Shown piece by piece: positions 32,801 to 45,300 of a DNA stretch of 64,000 nt (positions are counted from its first letter, which is position 1; each line of letters starts with the position of its first letter). Made by a program: the position numbers and the translations under genes. Source of the stretch: Asterias rubens (Eukaryota > Echinodermata > Asteroidea > Forcipulatida > Asteriidae); contig NC_047073.1 in NCBI RefSeq assembly GCF_902459465.1, positions 496,001 to 560,000 of the forward strand. The letters are read 5' to 3'. Below the pieces are notes generated by a model. The model searched no databases and was not told the origin of the DNA. It saw only the letters and a list, made by a program, of their open reading frames with translations.

Positions 32801-33780
32801 ACTCCTCTGACCCCGCATAGCTCAGTAGTTCTCTTGTCGTTATTGCCATTGGCTCCAACATCCTGATCATAAATTAAAACTCCCAACCCAAGTTTTCCTG
32901 CAAATTTAGAATGAATTGCTTGAAAACTGGAGATGGAACCCTCAGCTAAGTGTCTCAATACATCAGCGTCTTTTTCACTCAACCACTTTGGGCGATTGTT
33001 GAGGTTCATTCTACCGGGCTCATTGTCTGGAGATGATCTCGCCACCCTCTCCCGGCGGTCGTGCTCCTCTTCACGGCGAGAATTCTCCCCATAATTTTTC
33101 GATAACTTGTTTTTAAGTTTAACGGGTGCGGGATAAAATCTTGATTGATTTAAGGCTACGTTAGTTTTAATATTTCCAGTGGCAATTCGTTTTTTAGTTG
33201 CAGGTGTTTTATTGCCAGCTTTGCCTTCGGCTACATTTAGTCTGAGATTCCTCGTAAAGATCAAGTTTTGTTTGGCATTACCTGCCTCTTTATAATCAAC
33301 TCTGACGGTGACCTGCTTGGTGTTTGCGGTATTCCTTGCCAAACTGTCTGATCCTTGGTACAGAATCCTCTCCTTGTCATTTCTAGGATTATTAGCACCT
33401 CGTGTGATGTAGACAACCCTGGGGGAGTTTGACCTTTTTACCCCGTCCTCACCGTCACCCTTCCCCCGCTGGTTCTCAGACAGACCCCGGAACTGTCGAG
33501 GCGAGTCGATGTATAGATCCCAGCGTGTATTACCGTGGGGCTCGTCCTCGTTTTGTTGCAAAGAGTCTATGGATATGACCCTCTCCTTGATAGAGAGACT
33601 CCGGGGATCCATGGACCTACCACCGCTACCCTCAGCCCGATTGATGCCCAAGTAGAGGACGGAGTTGACGGCGATGAATGCTCCGAGGACAAGGAGCAGC
33701 AGGTAGAGACGGGATGTCAACAGAAAGCGACGCACACGGCGTGAACGCTGCAGACTGCCTCGGTAGGGCACTACTGTCAT
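26843..33780 (-). CDS. GASK1: Golgi-associated kinase 1 family protein (GASK1/FAM198), complete coding set
   Basis: Three coding exons: 33780-32467, 32293-32049 and 27032-26843 (TAG), 1749 nt, 582 aa. The open frame extends upstream to 33837, but TTGACACTGCAG just before ATG 33780 looks like a splice acceptor, so I start there. Residues 1-18 are basic, and 24-45 form one membrane segment (LYLLLLVLGAFIAVNSVLYL), giving a type II Golgi topology. A long basic, disordered stem follows to about residue 270. The C-terminal domain has FHLDRVLGFNRTLLTISRRL, DWGAVAVFDFLLQ, IYHRLDLGCCGLDPFERH, the LVDLRAPDDKLDF block, and FPARAVAILKEARLHPMLL followed by YWENQGG. These are the diagnostic FAM198 blocks, in order. 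The family belongs to the FAM20/Four-jointed secretory kinase group; whether GASK1 proteins are active kinases is unsettled. The 5-kb second intron contains an antisense retrotransposon ORF. Confidence 0.9.
27663..28258. mobile_element. AAAGGCACTGGACAC MITE interrupted by a nested palindromic MITE
   Basis: The outer copy starts TTTAAAGGCACTAGACACTA and ends GTGCCTTTAAAG, with the standard interior (TGGTAACGAGCAATGGGGAG). Near its right end, inside the terminal repeat, it is split by 28024-28244. The nesting shows that the palindromic element moved after the outer one. It is in the large GASK1 intron. Confidence 0.8.
28024..28244. mobile_element. Nested palindromic MITE (AGGGGTGGATTTCACAAAGG ends)
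   Basis: Ends AGGGGTGGATTTCACAAAGG and CCTTTGTGAAATCCACCCCT are perfect inverses. The interior is built from GTCCTAACTTAGGAC-type words, so nearly the whole 221 bases can fold on itself. The word GGGGGTGGATTTCACAAAGA at about 22902 suggests another fragment. Confidence 0.85.
28383..28580. mobile_element. AAAGGCACTGGACAC MITE, partial
   Basis: AAAGGCAGTGTTTATACTTT, TCAAAGACCAGTATCCTCAC and CAATTGGTCATCGAAGTTGG match the family's interior in the orientation seen at 45318-45635. The right end is lost. The intron stretch 28581-29614 has nothing else I can name besides a short TCTC run near 29025. Confidence 0.6.
29396..31576 (+). CDS. Reverse transcriptase ORF of the non-LTR element, 726 aa open frame
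   Basis: Residues from about 75 onward belong to the element. The first ~74 (MRLDTYNISPRKG...) are probably flanking genomic sequence that happens to be open. Motifs: SKAPGFDGLSPFVIK (from ~232), NFRPISVLSTFSKVFERI, FLDLSKAFDTVNHD (catalytic D near 364), CGVPQGSVLGPLLF, and FADD at 451-454 with the two catalytic aspartates. The thumb and C-terminal region end WNSLPTPLKTSLSLSTF and KQLKTQLL, typical of CR1/L2/Jockey-type elements. There is no frameshift or stop in the RT region, so the insertion is young. Without an endonuclease it is unlikely to move by itself. Codon use is more AT-rich than in neighbouring host exons. Confidence 0.9.
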   Translation: MRLDTYNISPRKGLHLLENECIIKLIFDLGVGASLFSYILGEQVTKWLSYWSRLSTRVVGLVYSDNFPHLPPPGPGLSDGVYNSIRRKNHLYKKFLRNPNNQNKSIYTLYKNKLNALIKISKKNYLNKKFEQENGNIKGTWKLINSLLNKGKPNSNPSYVVKEDCVKLEDNKEIADAFNEYFVSVGAKLTRNLPLCNTSCESFLAGRCSHSIFLTPVTQEEIADSLNKLTCSKAPGFDGLSPFVIKQARYILAKPLAEIFNRSLSSGIFPDALKIGKVIPIHKGGNKHDIGNFRPISVLSTFSKVFERIVYNRLISFINKNSILAESQFGFRENRSTELATSYVVNKLLKAIDDKTFSVGIFLDLSKAFDTVNHDILISKLEHYGVRGIALAWFKSYLSNRKQFVLFKSTLSKEQYISCGVPQGSVLGPLLFIIYINDICNTSDTISFSLFADDTSLVYSHSNVDTAVSHLNFELLKISTWLLANKLCINVLKSNYIIFCPRQQKYTQTVPLILNGVNLQKVKSTKFLGIYIDENLNWKSHVDVVSSKISKTIGIMNRLRFFLPKNILITLYNSLVLPYLNYSILTWGGSSSCDKLLILQKRAVRIIFNAHYRDHTSPLFAELKLLHFNDLYNLNLGKFMYRYINNLLPSCFSSCFTLTSDVHSYNTRSSSNKNIYVSFNRTSMFKNGLVQRGTHFWNSLPTPLKTSLSLSTFTKQLKTQLLQSYS
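29615..31890 (+). mobile_element. 5'-truncated non-LTR retrotransposon (Jockey/CR1-type)
   Basis: The element-like sequence starts about 29615 (LSDGVYNSIRRKNHLYKKF in frame) and runs past the ORF stop at 31576 into a ~300-base 3' UTR ending near AAATAAATGTTCTATGATTG. It lies antisense in the GASK1 intron. The apurinic-type endonuclease expected upstream of the reverse transcriptase is absent, so this is a typical 5'-truncated insertion. Flanking target duplications could not be set by eye. Confidence 0.8.
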
Positions 33781-34319
33781 CTGCAGTGTCAATAAATCAA
33801 AGAAAATGACGATTTTAATTAATTTGTTGGAATACACTAGCTATATCCAATGAATCAAGACACAGTGAATTGGTCTTCAGTTATGGTACAATGGAAACCA
33901 AATGTATTGTTTACAAAGCTCAAACTACGAACTTGAAACAAACAAGTCAGACTTTAAAAATTAACAAATTATTTTAAACAATTTGAGGGATCAGTAAGGC
34001 ATCATCCAAGTCCACCTTAGTGGACTTAGTAATAGTTAGTAAGAGCGTGTTGCCGCAACCATGCAACTTCTTCTTCAGTGACGTCACATTAATTGTTATG
34101 AATATGCAAATGCTATTTCCATAAACAGTTCAGACAAGAAGGAAGACTATCAAAGCACACGTACATAAAAAAGCAAACCAACAATATTTTGCATTCCTCT
34201 GCTCAAAAGTTCAATTGTTCAATCCAGAATCGTCTGATGATGCATTGTTTTCAAATTCCTTGCGATAGACTTTGACACGTCTTATCATAGAGACGGAACT
34301 CTAACAGTTATTAATGTTG

Positions 34320-34505
34320 GGTTGTGTCTCAGTCTCACGTCTTGCACATGGGTTGTGTCTCAGTCTCACGTCTTGCACATGGGTTGTGTCTCAGTCTCAC
34401 GTCTTGCACATGGGTTGTGTCTCAGTCTCACGTCTTGCACATGGGTTGTGTCTCAGTCTCACGTCTTGCACATGGGTTGTGTCTCAGTCTCACGTCTTGC
34501 ACATG
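34320..34505 (+). repeat. 31-bp minisatellite, six copies
   Basis: Unit GGTTGTGTCTCAGTCTCACG then TCTTGCACATG, starts at 34320, 34351, 34382, 34413, 34444 and 34475, virtually without differences. It lies 0.5 kb upstream of the GASK1 start codon. All three frames are open because the unit has no stop; 31 bases rotates the frame each copy. Confidence 0.9.
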
Positions 34506-35261
34506 CTTCATCTTAAAAAGGAGTATAAAGACGCGCACTTGTTCGTTCTGCCTAACCACAGCACATCTGAAATTAAAATATTTACAGTTACGCTGGGAGC
34601 AGGGTTTGCTTACCTCAAAAGTGTGAAGTTTCCCAGTTTTGAATTTGTCCTGGGCCACCATACGTTAGCTGCTACTGTCATATCCATTGCATACACTACA
34701 TCCGATGACTAAGTGATCCAACACACCACTCACTCAACCTAAACGATATCACATAAAACATTCGCTAATATATGACATATTTGTTTAAACATGGAGTGGC
34801 ACTCCATTAAACCATGGTCCTTCTTCCATGATTAAACCTCCTTGCTCTATGATTCAACCATGGAGGAAGAAAACACATAGTCTCGCGAAGTTATAGTTTG
34901 CATTTCCATAGGCCGTTATTCCAACCGGTGACCTCAGCTCGACAATTTAAGGGTATTACCACGGAGGAAGAAAATTCACACCGGTATAGTTTCAGTATTA
35001 ATATCAGATTGTACATTCCAGTTCTCAGTAGTCCCGCAAAAGTAAATGCAAGAGAAGACCGACACTCAAGTTTCGAGTATTGTGCAGAATAACATAAATA
35101 CGTTAAGACCATTACCCAGTTCTAGTACAAAGCGATTAAACCCAACCGTATCCGATATTTGGTCCGTGTCATGTACACGTGGGATTTGGTGTCCACACTA
35201 TTAAGTCTCTGTCGGGGTATTGTTTTATGTTCTATTTGATTCCAATTGTCAGGTTGACCCA

Positions 35262-35282
35262 CCCCCCCCCCCCCCCCCCCCA
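35262..35282 (+). repeat. C21 homopolymer
   Basis: An uninterrupted run of 21 C. Long C runs are often length-uncertain in assemblies. Confidence 0.85.
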
Positions 35283-36435
35283 AGGAATGTGTTTTTGGGG
35301 TCACTGATAGCTGACAGCACTGCTCACGACTATACACTAGTGTATAGACTCCAACGTGACAGCTGCATGAGGAGAAACTAGATCTTGCTCTGGCGAATCA
35401 AATCACACACAGTGTCTTAATCTTACATACATCAGTTTAAAGACGTGGTGTGTGAACTGTTCTCCGATTATTTTATGATTCAAACCGATGTCAAGAAACG
35501 TATACAGCATCACTACATTATATGGTGCGCCTAAAATTTCGACAAATACCGGCCTTTAAAGCTGGTTTATTGTTCCCCTGCGAGAGAACAGTAAGCTGTA
35601 CACCTGGATAAAGAGAAGAAACTATTATATTATCTTGTGATTCTCGACAATGTTTTGTGTTTTTAAACCGAAATAAATAAATTAAGAAATAAACAAAAAC
35701 ACTGTCTAAGATAAACATCTTGTAATGCCATAGAAGAAATGCGTTGTAGAAGTTGACAATGAAGGACTTTAAGAACAGCGTTTCAAATTATTTCGGAGAC
35801 CGGTGACAAAAGTGTTGATTTCATGTAATTACCGGTTGTGTAGTACCAGTATGTAGTCCTTTTTAAATCCCGACCTTTAATGGTACCATACTAAACCACG
35901 AGATTGAGCCACCAACAGGCATACAAGGTTACGAGGACATAACTTAAACCAGAATTGGCTTTATTCGGTGCCCCAGGACGGGTTTTAAATTGACGAATGA
36001 TGGCGTGCCGCTGATAAAATGTGTACACTGAGGTCATAGAACGACGGGGAGTCACTATTGGTGTGCGATAATAAAACCACAATTCATATAGAGTAATATT
36101 ATGTGATTTATAAGAACCGCATATTGGTCAATGACTGCTGTATCACTCCATGATCATCCCAACCCAGTTGAAAGTTTTGACATGAAATGATCACACCATT
36201 TAAAAAAAAATTGTTTTGCTTCAAGTAAAGGGGTTCGGTAAAAGTAATGGAAATATAATCTCATTGGTTAGAAGCACTCTTGATAGTACAAAGCAACTTG
36301 AGAATCGTTTCACTGCAAAGTAGAGTGCGGTAAAAAAAACGTCCACATTTCAGAAGCGTTACTGCCAGAAACGTTTATTAAATTGTGTATTCCAATGGCG
36401 GACTATTGCTTTCCTGCTTGAAACAGATTTTTAAA

Positions 36436-36681
36436 AGTATTCTCATTTTGAGTTCAAGTATTTGTTAGCATGAAAACTTATTTGGTAACGAGCAACGAAG
36501 AGCTGTTGATAGATTTTGAGAAAGGGCTAATTTAACCCACTCACACTTCAGACTTCAGGCCTTATAATAAGGCATCTGAAAGTTCAAATTTTAACAGAGT
36601 TGTTATTTTATCCATATGTTGGGATACACCAAGTGAGAATGGTCTTTGTATGACAATTGCCGATATCCAGTGCATTTAAGG
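36436..36681. mobile_element. AAAGGCACTGGACAC MITE, decayed copy
   Basis: Contains TTGGTAACGAGCAACGAAGA, GCTGTTGATAGATTTTGAGA, ATATGTTGGGATACACCAAG and a right end near CCAGTGCATTTAAGG. The left terminus is not clear. Confidence 0.65.
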
Positions 36682-37496
36682 CTATCGACACATGCTCCCA
36701 AGACAATCAAAATCCAACAGGGTGCTTAACGTATGGGTTCTGAAGTGCCGGATGAATAAGAGCTTTGGATTTGTTGTCTCATCCGGAAATATTTACAAAA
36801 TTCAACCACTTATTTACGTCGATTCAAGGTATTATACAACAACACAATAATGTTTGTTTTACACACTATTCACAATGGGGAGAAAGGGCATCAGAATTGA
36901 TGATTGAGCCACTCACCTCATTTCTTGTATCAGATGTGATTTTCAAGATGTGGTTTTCACGATGTGAAGTCTTAAAGCCTACTGCTTCACTCTATGCGTT
37001 GTTGTGTGTGTACTCCTTGCTTGGCCTCGGCCAGCCGTGTTTGCGCACTGCGGAGCGGGTTCGCAACCATGAGTCGCTCATTTGCAATAAGGATTGGGAG
37101 AAACTTTCCCCCTTCCTGACAAAACATGTTACCTGCTGTGTACACACAAAGACGAAAACATAACACTACACCATCTATAGAGATACACACTCTGTGCTTA
37201 CAATAATCCCTATGCACAAATTGGCCACACTAAGTTAAACACTTTATTCAGGATAATGATGTGTGTATCTACTGGATTACTACCGCTGTGACCAGAGAAA
37301 GTTGTTATTCCCGGAACAATACACCTCTTGAAACATCCATCTATCATGCGCAGAGACGTTACCGTAGAAAATGATATTGCCAGCGGTTGTCTCATTATGT
37401 TGCGGAGTCGAAACGTTCATTTACATTTTCAATTAGGGCAATAGGCAATTAGTATTTGGAATAACGTCATACACTGGTGAGATAAAGTGATTCTTT

Positions 37497-37605
37497 TATA
37501 AGGCACTGGACACTATTGGTAATTACTCACACTAGAATAACAATTACTCGGGAACAATTACTTGGAGAGCAGTTGATAGTAGGAACGTTTTTGTTCAGGC
37601 TTCAA
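37497..37605. mobile_element. AAAGGCACTGGACAC MITE, left end only
   Basis: TATAAGGCACTGGACACTAT then TGGTAATTACTC opens as in the reference copy and continues to GGAGAGCAGTTGATAGTAGG. A short 20-base inverted pair, AGACCACGCCCTTCA / GAGGGGCGTGGTCTT, follows at about 37727-37757. Confidence 0.65.
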
Positions 37606-37959
37606 AAACCACACAATTTAATAAAAAAAGATGGATTTTATTTTCTTCCACCTCAGACGACCGATCAAGCACTTATTTTCGCAGATTTGTTAAATCGTGT
37701 TTATGTTGGAAAGCACTGCTTTCAAAGACCACGCCCTTCAGTGAGGGGCGTGGTCTTTGACAACCCAAGGACTGAGCTACATAGTTATGGTCAAGCCGGC
37801 AAAATGATTGTGCAATGCACCTTCAAATAATGGTATGGGAATTGGCATGGTGAGATCAGAAATTGATGAGTTCTGGATCGCACAACTATCACGATAATTT
37901 ATATCCTTTTCAGGAATTTTAGGCACTGCGCCCTAAATAAGAAGTTTTCATTCTGGAAA

Positions 37960-38133
37960 ACGCCCTCTGTTGACAGAATGTGCAAAATGTAGTCAGTTTT
38001 GTTCAGTTCAAAATGGCGGCCTCCATGAACTGACATCATTTTTTGTAACAGAATTTAGTCAGAAATCAAACAGTGAGCCATTCCAACACAAATATACTGC
38101 TCGGGCTACACAACTTAAAGACAGTTCATGGTG
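37960..38133 (+). promoter_or_regulatory. Candidate RAD17 promoter and 5' UTR exon
   Basis: CAAAATGGCGGC at 38009-38020 fits the YY1 consensus exactly. Downstream, CAGTTCATGGTG then GTAAGTTTC at 38134 is a strong donor, with RAD17 coding exon 1 some 1.2 kb further on. If this is transcribed from before 38011, the ATG in the motif would open a seven-codon upstream frame (to TGA at about 38033). Transcript evidence is needed to fix the start. Confidence 0.45.
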
Positions 38134-39338
38134 GTAAGTTTCATTATTATTATTATTAATTAATTAACGTACATAGTCATAGCATGGACTTGGCAATTGG
38201 ATAAAACCAAAATTGGAGTCCAATTTTGTTTTTTTATTTGGTCTCTCTTTTTGGATAACTTTCCGTTTGTCGCTAGGCTAGGGCCTACTACTTGTTCACT
38301 AACTTTTACAAACGGGGATGATAGTATCTCATTGTTGGGAGGTTAATTAGATACAATTATCATTTCATATCGAATGAAAAAATTGGTGGCGCATTGCGGA
38401 AACTTTTCCGTTAGGGCTCAGCCCCTTACTCCTGAGTCCTAGTTTATTGCTCCATGCTCCTAGATAGAACTATTTCGGTTTCGTCCGCAACCTCATAAAT
38501 CATAGGTTTATATCTCTCACGCGTTAAACAATGATGGTTCAATCATTGTTCAATGAATTTTGGAATCAAAAATTTCTCTTCATTTTTATTTTTATCTCGC
38601 CCAAAATTAGGCTCTATGTGTCCTTTGATATCTCAATGTCCAAGGGGACGACCAGAGAACCCACTCCGCAATCTCAAAAAATGTTGAAAATTATAAATTC
38701 TTACCGTAATTCAGTCTTTACCACTACACTACAAACAAATGCTGATTGTCCCGAACTCTGCGGAACGCATCACGAAGTCACGACACGTGACGAGCGTGCG
38801 CATATTATTTTTTTCCCAGGACAAACATAGAGAATTTTCGCACAAATTTACAATTTCCTCATAGGGATGATGGGTGCCCTTTACCAAGGAGAAAATGCCT
38901 TGGTGCCCTCGCCCATTCAAAACATACAAGCCTGGTGATGGCGCTGGGGCCAAGAATACAAAATAGATTGGACCCAAATGGGGCTAACTAGTGCCCAGAT
39001 TTGCCCCAATTCTACCACTTTTACAAATCATGACTCCATTCTATTTCCAAGAACATGAGATGTACAAGATTCTTTGAAGTTGATATTTTGGTTATAATTA
39101 AGGAGAATTGTTGATTCGGGTCAGGAGAAAACACATATCAATCACATTTAACTCATATACAAAACAATTTCATTTGTTCTCCAAATCACCTTTGTTTTAT
39201 TGTGTGTATCACTCTCATTAGGTTTTTGAGTGGAGCTAATAGAGTCTTGAGTACTGCAGCTTGAGTACTGTGACATACATTTTGTAACCATCCACCCTAA
39301 AATACAGAACTATGTGAAGTATGTATCCACTCTCTACA

Positions 39339-42300
39339 ATGGCAAAGAGTTCCCAGTTATCACAGGTAAATAAGTGTTTTACCATTTATAATATAAGATT
39401 TGAAATGATAATTATAAGGATATACTAGATTGCCTAATGAATTGGATTTGGGGGTAAACCAAACCAGACCCAGGCTGCAAGCGGCATGTACCAATCGATC
39501 ACAATATTTGAACACCTCTTTCTCAAACAATGGAGTAAAAGAAAAGGTTTTGGGACTAAATTGACATTTTTTCAATGTTTCACATGTAAATATGGAATCT
39601 TCTTAACTCAAAATAAAAATCATGTATTTCTGTTTCTTATTAATTTTCCTGACATTTTACCTGAAAATAGCGGTGCAGAAAATGTAGATTTAACTCTTTG
39701 AAGTGTGTATTGTTATTTCTTTGTATAACCTTGACTGCAATTCAGCCTTTGGCTGCTATGGTCTTTGTTTTTAATAAATTACATCGGTAAATTGTTAATG
39801 TTAGACCCCCTAATATGAACAGATTTCACTTTGTGAACCCTTGAACATTGTTTTATAAACCAGCGCCAGCAATGGGTATCGCCCTCGTTTGATGACTTTG
39901 ACAATGCACCTCATGTTAGCAGACCAACAAAACATCCATCAAAATCAACGAGTGACAAGAAAGCTGAGGACACTCTTCCACAATTACTCGGTCGAAAGAG
40001 AAGCCGCAATGATGAGAACCCTGGGAGGATTCGAACAGCAGACAAGGACAAGTATCGTAAGAGTGTGGATATTGAGGCATGGGTAGACAAACACGCACCA
40101 CAGATACAAGTAGGTGTATAACCAAAATACCTCCCCCCCTTTTTTCCCTTCTTCTTTGCCTATAGACCTTATGGACATGATGTAATTTCAGTAGGGTGCC
40201 CTCATTTTACCTATAGACCCTTTGCACAACGCCGAACGCACCTCCTTAAGCAACTTTCCATCCGCCATGACAGCAGGTCAAAGTGACACTTGTTGGGGTG
40301 CTAAACACAAGTATTTTGCATGACTGTGTAAGCAATCAGTGACCTTTGGTGAAACTTTCTGATCAATTGGAGGCGCTCATATGCAAAATACGTATGTCAG
40401 CACCCCCACAAGTGCTACTGATCAATTGGAGGCGCTCATATGCAAAATACGTATGTCAGCACCCCCACAAGTGCTACTTTGTCCCCTGTCATGGCGGTCA
40501 GAAAGTTGCTCTAGGAAGTGGGTTCCGCGTTGTGCAAAGGGTCTGTGGGTCAAAAGGAGGTTGTTCATTGGCCAATCATATGCGCCGCGGGTACAAATCT
40601 GTGCGTTTCTATTGTTTCGTCACCGTTTTACCTCTAAGATGGCAGTCGGATGACATCAATGCATAAGGTCTATTTGTGTTGCTTTGTTGTTGTTTTGCTT
40701 TTTCTTCAGGGCCCCCAGGGAGAACAGTGTTTTGACACATAATTGGGCTACCTTGTATAAATAATACTAAATAATAATAATATTCCTTTCAGTGCATCAG
40801 GATTTTTGTCCTGGTCATGGGCATGTAGAGGAGCCTATCAAAGCGCTTCGACATTATTACCCCTGGTCACTGGGCCATATATTTCATTCCTTAAAACCAT
40901 CTCAGCTCCCTGGGGAGTATACAATAAAGCCGGTGCTGCGAGTTACCACGCTCCAAGCTAATTATTCACAAGAACCATCTCTGCCCTCACAGGTACCAAT
41001 TTACCCCTGGTTGGAGAGAGCAATTATAGTTAAGTGTCTTGCTCAGGGACACACGTGTCATGACCGGGACTTGAACCCACACTCTGCTGAACAGAAACAC
41101 CAGAGCTTGAATTTGGTGCTCTTATCTGCTCGGCCACAACACCCTGTCTTGGCTTTTTTTGGATTGATTCAGTGTACAAAACAATCTCAAGCATGAACTT
41201 CTCTAGTTTTCTAAATTGCCTGTAATGTTTGCTAAATACTATTGTGCATTAGGTTTGAAAAACCACCCAAGTAACATGCCTTAAATTTTTGTTTTCACCA
41301 GGAAGTACTGAGTATACAGTGCTATCTCATATTATTGCTGTTACCGTATACCATATGAGTTTAAAAGAGAAATTTGTTAAATATTTTTTATCCTCGATGC
41401 AAATTTCCATCTATAAAATCACCGTAGTTTTATGGATTCCTTTTCCATGATTTGATTTCCAGACTGATCTAGCCGTACACAAGAAGAAAATTGCGGAAGT
41501 TGAAGAATGGTTGAAACGTCACATTCAACAGCGACAAAGAGCAAGTGGACAGGTACACATTTATTTTGAAAATATTTAAGAAAAATATTAATTTGATTTG
41601 AATCTTCTTCAGTTCGGTGCAAACAGAAGGCAAGTTACTGCATTCTTGCATACTAAATTGTCAGTGTAAATGAAGCAAATTCAAATACTATTACTAATAA
41701 GCTTGATACACCAATGAAAAGCAGTTTGTAGAGTTATCGCCTCCTTGATACTTTAGAAAATTCCCAGAAAATAAAAAAATCTTTCCATGTTTTGATGATT
41801 TTTTATTTTTATTTCCCTGATTTGTACATACTATGATGAATGTAGTTAAAAATATCTCACTGACTGTCTGACCGATTGCAAGATTTGTGCAATTGCCCCA
41901 AGAGCCATTAGTTATTGCTTTGGTGCCCTTAGAAATGTTCCAAGTACAAACTCTTACTTCCTTCATAGAGTTGCCTTTATATTTCTTAAAGAGTAATGCG
42001 CAAAACTTGACACGACACGCAGCAGGGGTCGTACAAACTGTTATTCGAATGCGCTATGGCAATCATGCTTTCTCAGTCATAGCTTCAACATTATGGAACA
42101 AGCTACCTGCCCACATTCAAGCAGCTTCATTGGACGCTTTTAAAATCTTTGCTTAAAACCCTTTTGTTTTGTCAGTCCGGTCATAGCGCCTATGTGTTTA
42201 GCGCTCTATAAATTATTATTATTCTTGACTTTTGTGTTTTTAGAAAGCCCCAATTCTGGTGTTGACTGGACCAGCTGGAGCTGGTAAGACTGCGACGATT

Positions 42301-45300
42301 CATGTTCTGGTTAAGGAACTACATGCTGAAGTTCAGGAATGGTCCAATCCGGATGTAGCAAGCTTTGATGTTGAACGCTTCAGGCAAGACAGACAGGGTA
42401 ATTGATTGATCTATACTTTATCACCATTAGAAATTTAAAGTACCATGCTAACTTTTGACACCATTGATTTAGCTGTGTATCGCAAATTTGTTGCACAGGC
42501 TGTATACTCCCCAGGGAGCTGAGATGGTTTAAGGGTAGAATTAAGGCCCAATGACCAGGGGTAATATTAATGGATGAAGTGCTTTGAGACGCCTCCTTGG
42601 GTGTGAAATAAAACTGATTATTATTATTATAATTATAATTACTTCATCTTATCACAGCATGCAAAAGAAAGATAAAAATTACCTTTTTGCCGGTAACTCC
42701 TCGAGTCGGGCTACGTCTCGTAGTCTTAGATCTTTCTCAGGATCCTCGCTGTTCCCAAAAGCACCGCCTTCTGTATCAGATCTATCCTGACTTTATCCCT
42801 ATTTCATCTAGATGTTTCCCCAGTGCTTTCGGAATGGAGCCAAGCGCTCCAATCACCGTTGGTACTAATAGTACTGCCAAATCTTACCAAGTTCCCTCGC
42901 CAGGTCTTGGTACTTTGGACCTTTTCCATCTCCTTCGAAACTACCCGTCTATCTCTCCGCACAGCTATGTCAATGAGGTGTCACATCTTCTTTGCCTTAT
43001 CTAAGACTATACTTATTGTTATTATTATTGTTTTTATTATTCAATGGCAGATTTCAACTTGCTTGGAGGTCCTGTTAGCCAATCACAGACCGCTCTCTTT
43101 CAAGATTTCCTGACGAGGGCTAACCGGTATCCAGCCCTTCAACTCTTTGGTAGTGCAGTGTCATCACAGAAAGTTTGTCTGGTTGAGGTAATCATCAACA
43201 TTATTAAGATAAGAATTAAAGGAACATTACAGAAATGGTTTTTGCTAACAAAACCGTTGCAAGTAGGGAAAACCAACGTTTTCTGGCTCATGATCAAAAC
43301 AGTTCAGGTTCAAAGACGCACAATTTCTGGATCAATTTAAACGCCTTCTCAAATCTCATTTGTTCAGCTCTGACTAATTTTGTTGTTTGTTCTCTAGCGA
43401 CTTTGTACAATGCATTAGGACTCTGTGCGTAATGCGCTTTATAATAACGGTTTACTATTATTATTAATATTGATGATATTTTGCTACGTATATTGTAATT
43501 GTAACTGCAGACAAAGAATAAACCTCCATTTAAATAGTTTTCCTTCTTATTTTAGGACATCCCCAATGCATTCTACCGGGATCCACAAAGCTTTCATAAT
43601 GTCTTGCGAAAGTTCACCGTCACTGGTCGTTCGCCATTAGTATTTATCATCAGTGATACGCACGGCGGAGAATCTAGTGCCTATAAGTTATTCCCCAAAG
43701 ATCTACAAAGTCATCTTGGATTTGAGAGCATAAGGTCGGTCAAGTAATTTACTGAGTTTGTTTTGGAGTCTTTGCTTCATTATTTGGAAATTGTTTCTGC
43801 AAAGTCAGAAGTTCCAAACTTTGCAAGATACTCGTGAACATGATGAAATGTGTGCTGAGCGGCTATGTACGGGGTGTGTTGTTTTTCATGCGTCCCTTTT
43901 AACAAGGCTTCTTCACTCTACCCCTTCCCCATTTGACAGTTAAGAGCTCACACTTTGATGTTTATTTTTTATCAGTTTCAATCCTGTAGCCCTAACCAGC
44001 ATGGTAAAGGTGATGACAAGAATTGCAACGTCTGAATCGAATCGGGTAAGTGTGATATTTTTGATTCTACATCATCAGTTTTTCAAAAACTTAATTATCT
44101 GTCACCTTCTGATAATTGCTTTTCTTCACCCAGGGGTATAAATGCAAACTATTCGTTGCGAACTTGAGACACAAAAATTCTCTGCTAACCTGTAAATTAT
44201 ACTTGATGTTACCACAGAATTCCCTGCTTTTGTAAGTGCTATTTCTTTGCTTACGGCAAGCAGAGCCATATATCCATATAATAACGCCCCAAGAGTAGGG
44301 CTGTTCAAACTAAAGATAAATGTTATTAATTGGGCTTCATGCTCACAAGTTTTCCAGCTCGCATGCTTTCGCGCTTTGCGCTCAGAATTAATTTTTTTTC
44401 TGAACAGCCTATCACATCTCTGTAATAATCATGTCATATTTTTCTGTCCAAATGACCAGGGTAGGAGGAGATTTCCTGTGCCATGTAAGACTACCATTGA
44501 GGCCTTAGCCAACGCTAGTGCTGGTGATGTTCGTAGTGCAATCAATACATTACAGTTTGCATGTCTCAAAGGTATGATACAGTGCACATATCTACTAACC
44601 AGCATTCTCCCTTCAAGGCACAGTGCACATATCTACTAACCAGCATCCTCCCTTCAAGGCACAGTGCACATATCTACTAACCAGCATTGTCCCTTCAAGG
44701 CACAGTGCACATATCTACTAACCAGCATCCTCCCTTCAAGGCACAGTGCACATATCTACTAACCAGCATTCTCCCTTCAAGGCACAGTGCACATATCTAC
44801 TAACCAGCATTGTCCCTTCAAGGCACAGTACACATATCTACTAACCAGCATTGTCCCTTCAAGGCACAGTGCACATATCTACTAACCAGCATTCTCCCTT
44901 CAAGGCACAGTGCACATATCTACTAACCAGCATTGTCCCTTCAAGGCACAGTGCACATATCTACTAACCAGCATTGTCCCTTCAAGGCACAGTGCACATA
45001 TCTACTAACCAGCATCCTCCCTTCAAGGCACAGTGCACATATCTACTAACCAGCATCCTCCCTTCAAGGCACAGTGCACATATCTACTAACCAGCATTGT
45101 CCCTTCAAGGCACAGTGCACATATCTACTAACCAGCATCCTCCCTTCAAGGCACAGTGCACATATCTACTAACCAGCATTGTCCCTTCAAGGCACAGTGC
45201 ACATATCTACTAACCAGCATTCTCCCTTCAAGGCACAGTGCACATATCTACTAACCAGCATCCTCCCTTCAAGGCACAGTGCACTTATCTACTAACCAGC

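Larger units (their letters stand above)
33781..39338. other. GASK1/RAD17 divergent intergenic region
   Basis: No coding exon is supported. It should contain both promoters and non-coding first exons. A 31-bp minisatellite (34320-34505), a C run (35262-35282), MITE copies (36436-36681, 37497-37605), a YY1-type motif (38009-38020) and a likely RAD17 5' UTR donor (GTAAGT at 38134) are listed separately. ORFs at 34314, 36765, 37516 and 38531 lack any recognisable domain. Confidence 0.6.

Noticed and set aside
33781-33837. Upstream methionine extension of GASK1 (MYSNKLIKIVIFFDLLTLQ)
   Set aside because: TTGACACTGCAG before ATG 33780 fits a splice acceptor, and the extension has no family match.
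34314-34712. Repeat-encoded ORFs (LAHGLCLSLTSC-like)
   Set aside because: The 31-bp unit rotates all frames and all are open; this is a minisatellite.
41887-42156. ORF in RAD17 intron 3 as a possible extra exon
   Set aside because: Its end is a CR1-type retrotransposon C-terminus; RAD17 exons 3 and 4 join in frame without it.
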